Source: Stictocephala bisonia
Taxonomy: Eukaryota; Arthropoda; Insecta; Hemiptera; Membracidae
Direction of reading: 5' to 3'
Assembly (NCBI GenBank): GCA_035578905.1
Contig: JAQJVL010001111.1
Location: 62,001 to 126,000 of the forward strand
DNA length: 64,000 bases
Position 1 is the first letter of the stretch, and each line of letters begins with the position of its first letter. Positions 48,961 to 59,027 of the stretch are shown here, piece by piece. The translations under genes and the position numbers were made by a program. Under the pieces are notes generated by a model. That model searched no databases. It was given only the letters and a program-made list of their open reading frames with translations, and was not told the DNA's origin.

Positions 48961-50650
48961 AGGCTATAAAAATTTTAACTGGCGATGATGATGATGAATG
49001 ATTACATAGTTATTGCCGCCCCCAGACTCCGGAGTGCTAACTGACTCAGGCCCAGGGGATGAGGATGGTGGAGGAATGATTGACACTTCTTGCAACGCGG
49101 AAATTAAATTAGCTGGTAATTTTAATGTAGATTCTGTCCAGCGTGGAAAACTAGTGGTTAATATTGACGACGAACCTGCTGACAGTAATATTTCGGGTAC
49201 AGACTCAATTCATGATATAATGAAGAGAAAAGTCCTATAGTTATAAATGAAAATCAACAACATATCACAGAACACGTCATTCTTACAGATCAATCAATGC
49301 TCGAAAATGAAGCTTGCCATAATCAATTTAAATCTGATATAGTTGAGTCTCTTAAGTGTGAATTAAAGTCCAAAAAGAATACACAAGATCTGAAATGGAG
49401 AATGGGAGATTTAGAGGCTCCTAAATTAAATTTTCCTTCTGCAGATTTTTCCAATTACAAGGATTTCTCTGATTGTGAGTTGTTTGAGCTTTTTTGGTGA
49501 CAACGTAGTTGACCTGCTCTTCCAGCAGACATATCAGTATGCACTTTTTAAAAATTACCCTAACCCTAACACATAAAAAAAATAAATTAAATGCGCATAC
49601 GGCATATTTGTGCTGTCTGGCTATAACAGCTTGCCTGAAAGACGGTTTTTATTGGGACTCCCAAAGTGATATGAATAATTCGTGTGTGATGCTATGCGAA
49701 GAAACCGATTTGAGCAAAGTTTGCGATTTTTGCATTGTGCTGACAACAACAACGTGGACTTAAAAGACAAAATGTTTAAGCTAAGGCCTCTTATAATTAG
49801 GCTGAAAAAGAACTTCCAAGAGCACTTTGAGCCTGAGCCAAATTTATCCTACGACGAGAGCATGATTGAATACTTTGGAAGACATGGTTGCAAACAATTA
49901 ATTCCAGAAAAACCGGTCAGATTTGGATTCAAGGCTTAGTGCCTGAACACACCATTGGTATTTATCAAGGGAAAAGCTTGGATATTCCTACTGACTACGA
50001 AACTATTTTTGGAAAAGCTTCTGCCATATTTGTAAAAATAATTGATGATTTCACTTATTGTAAATCAGTTTTACCTTTTCGATTTTTCTTTGATAACTTG
50101 TTCACTAATTTCCGACTCCTTCAATATCAAGGGGCTTTGGGTTATGGCGCCGTTGGAACTATAAGAGAGGACCGTATACCGAAAAGTTGCCCTTTATAAA
50201 CAAAAAAAGAACTAAAAAATAAGGAACGGGGTTTTCATGAGTCAGTTCTTTGTTCTGATAATGGATTAGTGTGCAAATAGATTGACAATGGCGTTGTAAC
50301 AATTGTTTCAAACTATGCTGGAGTGAACCCCCTTACAACAGCAAAACGATATTCCCGACGAGAAAAAAAGCACGAGTTAGTTTCAAGGCCTGCTTTGTTC
50401 ACAGATTACAATCAAAAAATGGGAGGCGTCGACAGAATGGACCAAAACATCGCTCAGTATAGAATCGGAATACGTTCCAGAAAGTGGTATTGGTCAATGT
50501 TGACATGGCTGATAGATGCATCAATCTAAAATGCTTGGCAATTGAGAAGAAGAAGTGGCAATATGCAACTCCAGCTAGATTTCAGAAGAGAAATCGTATC
50601 AACCTACATAACAAAGTACGGTGGGGCAGGACAAGTACCTGGCAGACCCA
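48961..50650 (+). pseudogene. piggyBac transposase 3, strongly decayed
   Basis: Pieces in several frames: an acidic N-terminus after a GATGATGATG run (about 48983), CELKSKKNTQDLKWRMGDLEAP (about 49350), [20 protein letters not shown] (about 49690-49745), [18 protein letters not shown] (first catalytic Asp, about 49845), FFDNLFTNF (about 50090) and KMGGVDRMDQNIAQYR (about 50420-50470), then SRKWYW. A C-terminal tail runs into the Harbinger insertion at 50650. At least five frameshifts or stops. Confidence 0.82.
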
Positions 50651-50653
50651 TAA

Positions 50654-50736
50654 GGATCTGTCACACGGAGCTGGTTTTTCACAGCTAGTAACAAGCTGCT
50701 AGAACCAGCAGAAAACCAGCATCGTGTGACAGATCC
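50654..50736 (+). repeat. 83-bp palindrome at Harbinger left end
   Basis: GGATCTGTCACACG...AAAACCAGC with an inverted copy ending CGTGTGACAGATCC at 50736. About 25 bp pair at each side around a loop that is itself rich in CAGCTAG/GCTGCTAG. It looks like a second, internal copy of the terminal repeat. Confidence 0.75.
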
Positions 50737-51031
50737 TCCAGCGGCTAGAAACACTCGCATGAGCTGGTACCTCCAGCCGCTGGAGTGTTTGAACAGTTTA
50801 ATATTGCTAGCGCTTGGAGGGAGACTTGCAGGTCACGTGACCGCCCAGCTGTAGTTTCTAGCGCCATTCCAGCCCCGTCTGACTGGAGCCGTAGTGTCGT
50901 GTCAGTTCTCGCGTCGGCTTGAGTAAACAATCTCGTTGTGTGTGTTGATGACTGTTAAAAAGTGCGTGGTTTATGTATATACCTTTACAAAATTTCTGAT
51001 TTGAAGTGGAAGTGAACAAATTGTAAATTTC

Positions 51032-51351
51032 CTTGGAATTTACAAACAGTATACATGTTTGTGGGATGCTTCTTCTGAAGATTATTTAAAACGGGACAAG
51101 AGGCAAGCAGCTATGCAAACACTTGTCACTGATCTTGAAAAGGAAGGATATGGAAATATTGATATTGGGAAATTGAAAGCAAAAATTAATCTATAAAGGA
51201 TTCATATAGATGTGAGTTAAACAAAGTAAAATTGTCTATAAAAAGTGGAGCAGGGACTGAAGATATATACAAACCTAAATTGGCTTGGTTTGCTGCAGCT
51301 GATTGCTTTTGGAAGAAAGTAGTTCTAGGAAGGGAGTCCACTTCAAATTTG
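51032..51351 (+). pseudogene. Harbinger MADF-domain protein, exon 1
   Basis: A plus-strand reading gives a MADF (Myb/SANT-like) domain: FLGIYKQYTCLWDASSEDYLKRDKR, then AMQTLVTDLEKEGY, and, after a small frameshift near 51195, DSYRCELNKVKLS...KLAWFAAADCFW. In PIF/Harbinger elements this partner recruits the transposase to the nucleus and to the ends. No Met is seen at the start (a TGA lies just upstream), so an earlier exon or a lost start is likely. The exon ends at a consensus donor (TTG/GTAAGT, 51352). Confidence 0.7.
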
Positions 51352-51785
51352 GTAAGTACTTATACATTAAATCGCAATAAAAGTGTATGTTTTTAGTATA
51401 AAAAATTAAAACCACGTTGGAAAAATATATGTTTATACATTTTTATAATGTATCGTTGTAACGATTGCTAATCTCACCTATATAAATACGTAAATGTGTG
51501 TAGGTAAACATTAAAAGATTTTGTGATTACTACAACTTAATTGTTTTTAATTAAATAAATTACAAGTCCAAAGTAGGTCAAAAATAATAGTGTTTATGTT
51601 TTGACAATTTTCAGTTATGGCTAGTACATTTCATTTATTGACTTCCACTCTTCTTACTTCTATGATGGCTGATAATCGATGCTCTTCAGTTGCCAAGGTA
51701 CTTGAAGGTCTGTCATAAATGCCTTAGCATACCTATTCCGGATACGCTTAACTTCCTGGCTGTAGTTTTTTACTGACGCTTTTTT

Positions 51786-54474
51786 TTAGTCGACCAGGGG
51801 CAACACCTCATTACGCCATGACCCTGGAATTATTTGACCAGAGTTAAGGTCCTCGGTGTCAACACATCCAGATGGAATGGATGGAATGTATCTGCCAGAT
51901 CTTGCTGATATCTGCCAATTGTGGAGGGCACAAGCAGCTTTAACAACTAGTTCCACAGTATCTACTGATAAATGGATTGCTCGAGTAAACACGCGAAACC
52001 TGGCAACTAATATACCAAAGGCATTTTCAGATACACGACGAGCTCTTGAAAGTCTGTAATTAAAAACTTTCTCTTCCAGAGTAAGTTTTCTGTGGCTGTA
52101 AGGTGTAAGAAGGCTGTTTCTCAGGGGGAAAGCATCATCCCCAACACAAAGTCCGTTTATAGGCCAATCTAGGAGGTTGTTTTCAATTACAGTGTTTAAC
52201 TGAGAACACTTGAAAATAGTACTGTCATTGGCTCTCCCATCACTACCAACATCAATGAATGTGAACCTGTACTCAGCGTCAACCATGGCAAATAGAACAA
52301 TGCTGTAGAATCCTTTGTAATTGAAGTACATGGAAGTTGAGTTACACGGTCGTACAATTCTAATGTGTTTACCGTCCAGTGCTCCACAGCAGTTGGGAAA
52401 GTTCCACATCAGTTCAAAACCCTTCTGAATGCTTTTCCAGTCTTCTGCAGTTGTTGGCACCTAAAAAAATTACATTATAAAAAACTTACTGTTGATATGT
52501 GTACAGGGTGTCCCATAGGAGTCCCCCCACCATCTCAAATAAAATTAATGAAAACAGAAAGATTTCCTCATGGTAATTTTAATATGAGTAAAGAAATTTG
52601 TTTTTGGTGCGTTCAAGGTTTCACCATTCTTCTTTTATCCAGACTAAAAATAAGAGCTCTCGGTAGGGGTTGTATTTAATTTTTTTAAGTAACCCTCTCA
52701 AACCCCTGTTTTGGGCAAGGGACACAATTTTTGTGTACACCACAACCAACATTATTTAGCAAAATAAACATTCCGAAAAGGAAGCTTTATTATTTTTAGT
52801 TTTTAAAAGTTAAGAAGGGGGGAGGTGTCTCCTGGGGCACCAAGTATATTAATTTTGTGTAAATCTTGTTGCATTCTTTTTTATTTTACAGGATGAGCCC
52901 TTGATGCCTAAAACATTGCAAGAAAAAGATGTAAGCCCAGAACCGTGCGGCAGTGGCAGTGTGAGAATGGCTTCAACTCTGCAAAAAGAGCTAAACTCAC
53001 ACTCTACATCAAAAATGCGTCCGCAACGAAGACAGACATCGCCAACCAACAACAAGTTCAAGAAAACAATGCAGCCCACCAGATTTGAAGCAAATATAAA
53101 TAAACTTGAAAAAATTGCCACTTTGGCTACTACGGATCCAGACGACGAATACGAAAAGTCTTCTACAGCGAGAGATTAATAACCTCATTTCCACCGAAAG
53201 ACTACATTTAATTGACTCTGGATCTCCCTCATACAACTTCACAACAGAAATCCAACGCCCGAATAGTGGTAGTACCCATTCATCGATGTCTCTCGAACCA
53301 ATGGAAACAAACATAAATACAGACACTCAGTTTCAACTAAGTGACGAATGCGGTGACTTATTGAACAAAGCACTAATAGGTATCTGTTCTCCAACTTCAA
53401 ATGATTCAATGTAAATGTAAACTTTTTATAACATTTTTTTTATTCCGTGTGAATTTCTCCCAATTTTTTTTTAATTTTTAAGTACTTTGTTATGTTCTTG
53501 AAATTATCTGACATGAACTTAGAACAAGAACTAAGTATATATTGTAACTTTTCTCACTGTATGTAATTTCTTTAATAAAGTAATTTGACGTCTTATCAAA
53601 ACCACTATCAGAACAAAAGGACTTACATGTTTCCTCCTTCTCTTAATATAAATGCATTACAATATAATTAGCCTTTTGGTATATCCATTAACAGTTATAC
53701 AAATTTATAAATGAAATAATTTACTAATTAAAATAGGTTACATACCTTTCTGTCATCAATCCTAAAACATTTGTTCCAGATTACTAGTTTTGGGACTGCT
53801 GTCCCATTATCAAATCTGACGTCAACAGTTAAAAGTTAAACACACGCACATTTAACTTTTAACTTTTAACTTTTGACGTCAGATTTGATAATGGGACAGC
53901 AGTCCCGAAACTAGTAATCTGGAGTAAATGTTTTAGGATTGATAACAGAAAAGTATGTAACCTATTTTAATTAGTCAAGTTTCAATCCTGGAGACAAATA
54001 TGAATGAAATAATTAATTCAATATTACCTTGATAAATTGCTGTAAGACATTATAAATTGCATCCAAGACTTCAGGGAGGAAAGTTGATATTGTGTTGTGA
54101 GGCACTCGAAAGAGGTATTGTAATGACTTTAAACTGTCACCAGTTGCCAAAAATCTTAGAGTAATTTCAAGTTTAGTTTTACAAGGTATTGCTTGCCTCA
54201 TGTTGGTGTCCTTTTTCTGTATCAATGGTGTTACCATTTCAAGGAGCTCGTTAAATTTTAATACTGACAATCTCAGCATATTCAGATATGAATTTGGGTC
54301 TTCTGATGCTAGCTCACAAATAAGACGTGATGATGCTCCCAACAAGTCCCTTCTTTCGATCCATTGCCTCACCCACCTCCTCCTTTTCCTTCTTAAATAC
54401 GATAAACATGCTTCGTATACTACAATTCTGATTGTATGTAACAAAACATCACGTCTAATGCCAACAGACGACAT
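51786..54474 (-). CDS. Harbinger DDE transposase, two exons (54474-54028, 52460-51786)
   Basis: Exon 1 (149 codons) has RRRWVRQWIERRDLLG, KFNELLEMVTPLI and LEITLRFLATGDSLKSLQYLFRV, the helical N-terminal part of DDE_4-type transposases. It ends at FIK before a GT donor (54027-54026). Exon 2 starts after TTTTTTTAG (52461-52462) with VPTTAEDWKSI. It carries LDGKHI (Asp), VGSDGRANDSTIF (Asp), GDDAFPL, and the ENAFGILVARFRVF block with the catalytic Glu, and ends LPLVD. Both exons are in phase 0, giving about 373 aa with no stop or frameshift. Intron length is 1,567 bp. It cuts and pastes the element with its MADF partner. It is the only apparently intact DNA-transposon transposase in the window. 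Confidence 0.88.
52892..53414 (+). pseudogene. Harbinger MADF-domain protein, exon 2
   Basis: It begins directly after TTTTATTTTACAG (acceptor at 52890-52891), in phase with exon 1: DEPLMPKTLQEK, then a Ser/Pro/Arg-rich linker. A frame change near 53120-53160 (with some bases missing) leads to a C-terminal REINNLISTERLHLID segment that resembles the BESS/C-terminal helix of MADF proteins, ending at TAA 53412-53414. AATAAA occurs at 53573. Confidence 0.65.
53723..53975. repeat. 253-bp palindrome (MITE-like) in the Harbinger intron
   Basis: Arms of about 105 bp (ACTAATTAAAATAGG...AATCTGACGTCAA and TTGACGTCAGATT...CCTATTTTAATTAGT) surround a short loop that holds TTAACTTT repeats. Arm identity is above 90 percent by eye. 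The centre has paired TGACGTCA sites. Confidence 0.85.
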
Positions 54475-54488
54475 ATTTTTGTCTAACT

Positions 54489-54528
54489 ACACACACACAC
54501 ACACACACACACCACACCACCACACACC
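54489..54528 (+). repeat. (CA)n microsatellite
   Basis: ACACAC repeats passing into CACCACACC, just 5' (minus strand) of the Harbinger transposase ATG. Confidence 0.9.
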
Positions 54529-54651
54529 AGACTGAGCTGGTTCCCCAGCTCCGTCTGACAGGACTTCTAGCACGCTGGAGAAAAAGCAACTAGCGCCGCT
54601 GGATCTCACAGCGAGAACTAGCTGCTACAACAAGCACCGTGTGACAGGGCC

Positions 54652-55140
54652 TATACCCTCCAAGCGCTCATTGTCTAGAAACAGAGTTAATGATTACGCT
54701 ATGATGGCATGAACCACTTGGTCACTAAATTACCCAACAATAAAAAATTAGATGTGCAGGAGAAGGGTGATTCTCAATAATGCGATCTATGTGCAAAAAG
54801 TGTAAACTTGAGCTTTGCTTGGAGTATTTCAAGATTTTCCATACCGTAATTTACTAATTCCTAATCAAGCATCACGTCCATGTATGTAAAACGATAAGAG
54901 TTAAATTTTAAATGTAAATAAAATAATTTAAGTCTAATTTCATTTTTATTACAAACCCTTGTTCATACACCCACACATTAGGAAACTGCAGTGGAATGGC
55001 TTAGCGTTGCCATATGGCAACATAATTTTTTGACACTTAAATAAATTTTAAACATTTTTTATCTTATTTTAATTTTTATACGCTCAAAAAAGGTAATTTG
55101 CTTTGGTTTTTAAAGAAAAAAATATCTGGGCATCAATGGG
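54652..55140 (+). other. piggyBac 3, 3' part after the Harbinger insertion
   Basis: The first 60 bases continue the transposase C-terminus (KRSLSRNRVNDYAMM-like reading). The remainder is the non-coding 3' end with a CATATGGCAAC block (55010) also present near the 5' end (48870), and it runs to the CCCATTGATGCCC terminus. Confidence 0.6.
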
Positions 55141-55429
55141 TTAAACTTTAAAAATCCTGATATAACCATTAAGGGCATTTTTCTTGAGTTTTTGTGAATA
55201 ATTCGAGTAAAAAATCAGTACAAAATCTACAATGAAATACAAAACTTATTATAATATTTTTAGAACTACTAATTTCTGTACAGATTAGAAAAAAGGTAAC
55301 TGTCAACTCTAAGGATGAGTGATTGTTAAATTGTAAATTCCACAAGAAAAGAGTTAAAAAGCTTGAGCTGTTGAAACATGAGATATAAAGGGAGCATGAG
55401 AAGTGTACGGAGAGTAACGAAGTTTTAGT
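55141..55429. other. AT-rich flank, no gene
   Basis: Sequence right of the piggyBac 3 TTAA. No ORF or repeat is recognised. Confidence 0.4.
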
Positions 55430-55912
55430 TCTTGAATTTGACTATTTCAAGACGATTATTTCCAAAATTAATTGTTACCAAACAATTCTACAAAAGGTTG
55501 CTTTGGTTATATGTCTTAAACATACATTTATACAATGACAACTCAACATACTTTTACACATTTTTGGAAGGCCAAGCACAAAAAGGGTTTGAGTCTGTAG
55601 TGTCCTTTTTTGTTCCCTTGCTTACAACAGTTTTTTTTTTTTAAGTTTCCAAACGTTAGAAAGGTAGTATTACTGTCCGATGCTGCTGGTGGCCAGAACA
55701 AAAATGCAAACATGATGCGATTTTGTTTGACGTATTCATGTACCTTTCGAGTATAAATTACCCAATTTTTTCCTGTTAGGGGTCACTCGTTTTGTCAATG
55801 TGATCGAAACTTTGGTTTAAGGAAGTCGAGGTTAAAGAATAAAACCGATACTGTTGAAACATATTAAGACAATAGTCGCAATTGCCACAAGAATCCTTCA
55901 CCTTTCGTCATT
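55430..55912 (+). pseudogene. DUF7869-like transposon-associated protein fragment
   Basis: Short pieces in two frames: KRLLWLYVLNIHLYNDNSTYFYTF, then LSDAAGGQNKNANMMRFCLTY, and, after a stop, FFPVRGHSFCQCDRNFGLRKSRLKN. The SDAAGGQNKN and RGHSFCxCDRNFG motifs are those of a protein family common in insect genomes and annotated DUF7869, often linked to mobile DNA. Both ends and several codons are lost. Function unknown. Confidence 0.55.
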
Positions 55913-57720
55913 TTTCATGGTCGAGATAACATTTAACAATTGGAAAAATCACTCAAACCTTTCTTTCTAAAAACACCAATAGATGTAAATTGTACTTTTG
56001 GAATTCAGAAAGTTTGCTTCATTTAATATAACATTTTCATATTTACAATAACAAAATATAAATTATAGATACGAAGGAAAACATTATTACGATAATATAC
56101 TCAATTAGGGCTTAAATAATTCCAGATTAACATGGTCACGACACGAATGTCAGGAAAACCAGCAGGTAGAAAGATATTTTCTCCATGTACAAAAATCCAA
56201 GCTACTAAGGGATCTCCTAAAATATCCCCAACTCTTTTTAGCCTTGACCAGAGGGTTACGACGTTATAAGAGCGTCAAGCAACATCGAGCGTGGCTATTC
56301 CTTGAATGAGTGACCTGTAAGAGATCCCATCCTTGCACGCACTTGTTAGTGTTGGTGGTGGTTCGTAAGTCACCCTTAAACCGTTGGTCCTAAGATTAAG
56401 TGTTAGACAGGGCATATTGTCCCTACTTAACCGAATAAAATTAAATACTTTAACAATTTTAATTTTGACTTTTGATCTTAACGTTTACGCTTAAAATCTT
56501 GTAACATTAGTTGTAATCTTGTCAATCTAAAATAGTTGTAACATTACGCCTAAGTACCAGTTCCAAGATTCGTTGATAACTAGGTATTTTCCAATAGTGT
56601 TCCGGGCATAGATTAAGTGATCGCCTCAAGCATAAGTTTAATTAAGATCAATACATAGTCTTTGTAATTTGTCATTATCAACCATCAAAAGGCCCCAAGC
56701 ATTATCTAATCCCAAAAACCGTAGCTGATCGTAATGCATTTATAGCATTTAAACTTACGGGAAAATATCCAGACTTAGGAACCAAATCAAGTCCTGAGTC
56801 ATATAACTGGATTGAAACACTGTTAAAAGGTTTGGCATTATATACCATCTGGTTTAAATGAAATTTAAATATCGTAAAATATTGACATTAAAAAATGTAT
56901 TTAAATTAATCTGAATAAAACAATAATTTACTAAAAATATGATTTCCAGCCCATTTATATTGAAATACAACATTTTAATGAAGATGTTATTTATTTAAAT
57001 CCATTCAGTTCACATCCCACTACATCAGAGGTTTGTAAAATGTTTAAAGGTGAAATGTGGTCCACTTACAGCGAGTTACACGTGGAACGTGACTCGGCCT
57101 GAAGGGTGAGAGGAACACCGAAACGCCAATCCATCAAGTCAATTGTATTTCTATTACACAACAACCAAACTATCAATTTAATATCTAATGCGACTTTCTT
57201 TATCATACTAAACTGCTGAGTAGATTTTAAAAAGCACCTTCATACAAATTTCTTAGTTATGTAAAAGTAGCTTTGGTACTACTTAAGATTAAGTTGGCAT
57301 AATGAACAGAAAATTTGTTTATACTTAGTAGCACAGATGGGGTAATATTGATTTTTGTTAAAGAATTTGAACCATGCTATTAAATTATATTGCCTGTATA
57401 TAAAACCAATCAAAGGATCTCCTTTTCTTAGTCAGAGATGAGAATTGAGTTTTTGTTAATTAACAAGTTATTCACTTTTCACTCGAGTCTCCGTGAAACA
57501 ATATAGACGTAAAGTCTCGTAATACTGAACTCGCAAGCATTGTGTTAGTGAGATGGAATCGAGGTTTAACATTGCAGTGATATGATAAAATCTCATATAA
57601 AATGAACTTAATTTAAAATTAAAAAGCTCATTTAACAAATTTTTAATTTTTTTTACTGACATTTCAACAAAAGTAAACAAAATACTACTTTTACTACCAA
57701 AGTGAAGTAATAAAATTAGT
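55913..57720. other. Gene-poor AT-rich DNA
   Basis: No credible ORF on either strand. One GC-richer block at 56210-56410 and another at 57040-57150 (AACGTGACTCGGCCTGAAGGGTGAGAGG region) look like pieces of old repeats that I do not recognise. The 57468-57680 minus frame shows no family resemblance. Confidence 0.4.
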
Positions 57721-58200
57721 ATTCACAGAGTTCTATTGTTGAGGTGAAGTTCTGCGCTGCGCTGAATACAGTTTATTAAAACACACTTTTCGCTGAATTC
57801 AAGATTTATTTTGACCAAGACATAGGCACTTAAAGACGAGGATTTTGGCCTTATGGCCAAAAACACTTATGAAGTAATTGTCTTTACGGGCATTACTCGT
57901 GGTTAATCGACGTTTATAGACTGTCTCTTGACAAACAGCAGTAGTGGAAATGGTCGGGTTCGGCGTCAATGACGTCATCACTTTTTTGATAACCTTCGAG
58001 AAGGTTCTAGAAGGTTCTGTGACGTCATCACCCCTCCCCCCCTAATTTGGCTCCCCCCCTAAGGCTCCTCCACCGCTGTGGAATGTGGTAGCCTTCCTCC
58101 AGAATGATGTTAGTTGCTACCCCTGCCCAACGCTGGACTCCCGAAAAACACACGCGCGTTCACGAATGAGAGAGACTACGTCACCACTGTATCGTCACTT
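57721..58200. promoter_or_regulatory. Promoter-like cluster: heat-shock element, two CRE sites, TATA (minus)
   Basis: 57995-58018 contains five contiguous alternating TTC/GAA units, a textbook heat-shock element. It is flanked by TGACGTCA at 57970-57977 and TGACGTCA at 58020-58027. On the minus strand a TATAAA follows (about 57922) and an AATAAA at about 57808. This order is LTR-like (enhancer, TATA, polyadenylation signal). It may also be an end of the second Polinton. No LTR ends were found. Confidence 0.45.
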
Positions 58201-59027
58201 ATCGTTTGATTCCCTTAGTCTTTCACTACATTAAAAATCTAATAAATGAAATGTTTTTAATCTCTATTCATCCAATGATTAAGTCAAGCGAAAATTTTGA
58301 TAGCTATGAATTTAGTGTTAAATAATTTAGTTATAGGATATAAGCTGAATTTGGAAAAAAGGTAATCTCTCTGCCTTACTTAAACTAATTTGAACATAAT
58401 CTATTTTTTAAGCTATAAATTATATGTACTTTTTAAAGTAGTAATTACAAGAATATAATTTATTTTTTTTATAAATATAAAACTAAATGACAATGTCTTA
58501 AGTCTAAGGAATTAAAAGCTAATAGCCATGTTGCCTCTTGTGCGTGTTCTTATTCAGGAGAAGACGAGATACCAGTCACGACAGGTCTGAAACATTACTC
58601 AAGGTTACTATAATATGAAATAATGTCATTAAAATAAACAACTAGACAAGTAATTAAATGTTTTGTTTTAAATTCACTCACTATTAAACAAGTGCTGAGG
58701 TCCTGTACATACCGGTGGTAGTGTTGGTGATTGTCATATCCGTTGCTTCTGAAACAATAAATAACACCCATATTATATTGTGTGTATTGTTGACACACTC
58801 ACAATAATTCAAATAACGTGAAAAAGTAGCATACAAATATTTTATTTACATTGTAAATCATTAGTTATTTTTATATATTATCTGGTAAGGCTACTTACTG
58901 TAGAGTGGAGACAGCATCAAGGCCTAATGCGTAAGGGTGTAGATGAGGTCCAATCCGGTGTTGGTGTTGTTGACTCTGTTTTGTATCTAATTAAATTCTT
59001 CGTCGTCCACCATGGAGGCTAAGATCT
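58201..59027. other. AT-rich spacer left of PolB 2
   Basis: No recognised gene. It is AT-rich and includes 58500-58800 with a short minus-strand open frame lacking resemblance to any family. Confidence 0.4.

Larger units (their letters stand above)
52461..54027 (-). other. Intron of the Harbinger transposase
   Basis: A canonical GT...AG intron by direct reading. It contains the antisense MADF exon 2 and a 253-bp palindrome (53723-53975). Confidence 0.75.
50654..54651 (-). mobile_element. PIF/Harbinger element (3,998 bp)
   Basis: The ends GGATCTGTCACACGG and (reverse) GGCCCTGTCACACGG are inverted. The flanks are TAA and TAT, close to the 3-bp TWA duplication of the superfamily. It contains the two expected genes: a spliced DDE transposase (minus) and a MADF/Myb-like partner (plus). 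It is inserted in piggyBac 3, which resumes at 54652. Confidence 0.85.
48487..55140 (+). mobile_element. piggyBac element 3 (split by Harbinger)
   Basis: Flanked by TTAA (48483-48486, 55141-55144). The ends CCCATTAATTCCC and (reverse) CCCATTGATGCCC are inverted and similar. The body is a degenerate piggyBac transposase (to 50650), interrupted by a Harbinger element (50654-54651) and resuming at 54652. Without the Harbinger it is about 2.65 kb, a normal piggyBac size. Confidence 0.8.

Noticed and set aside
57799..57981. 60-aa minus ORF next to the heat-shock element
   Set aside because: Short, no domain, and it overlaps the TATA and polyadenylation-like signals.
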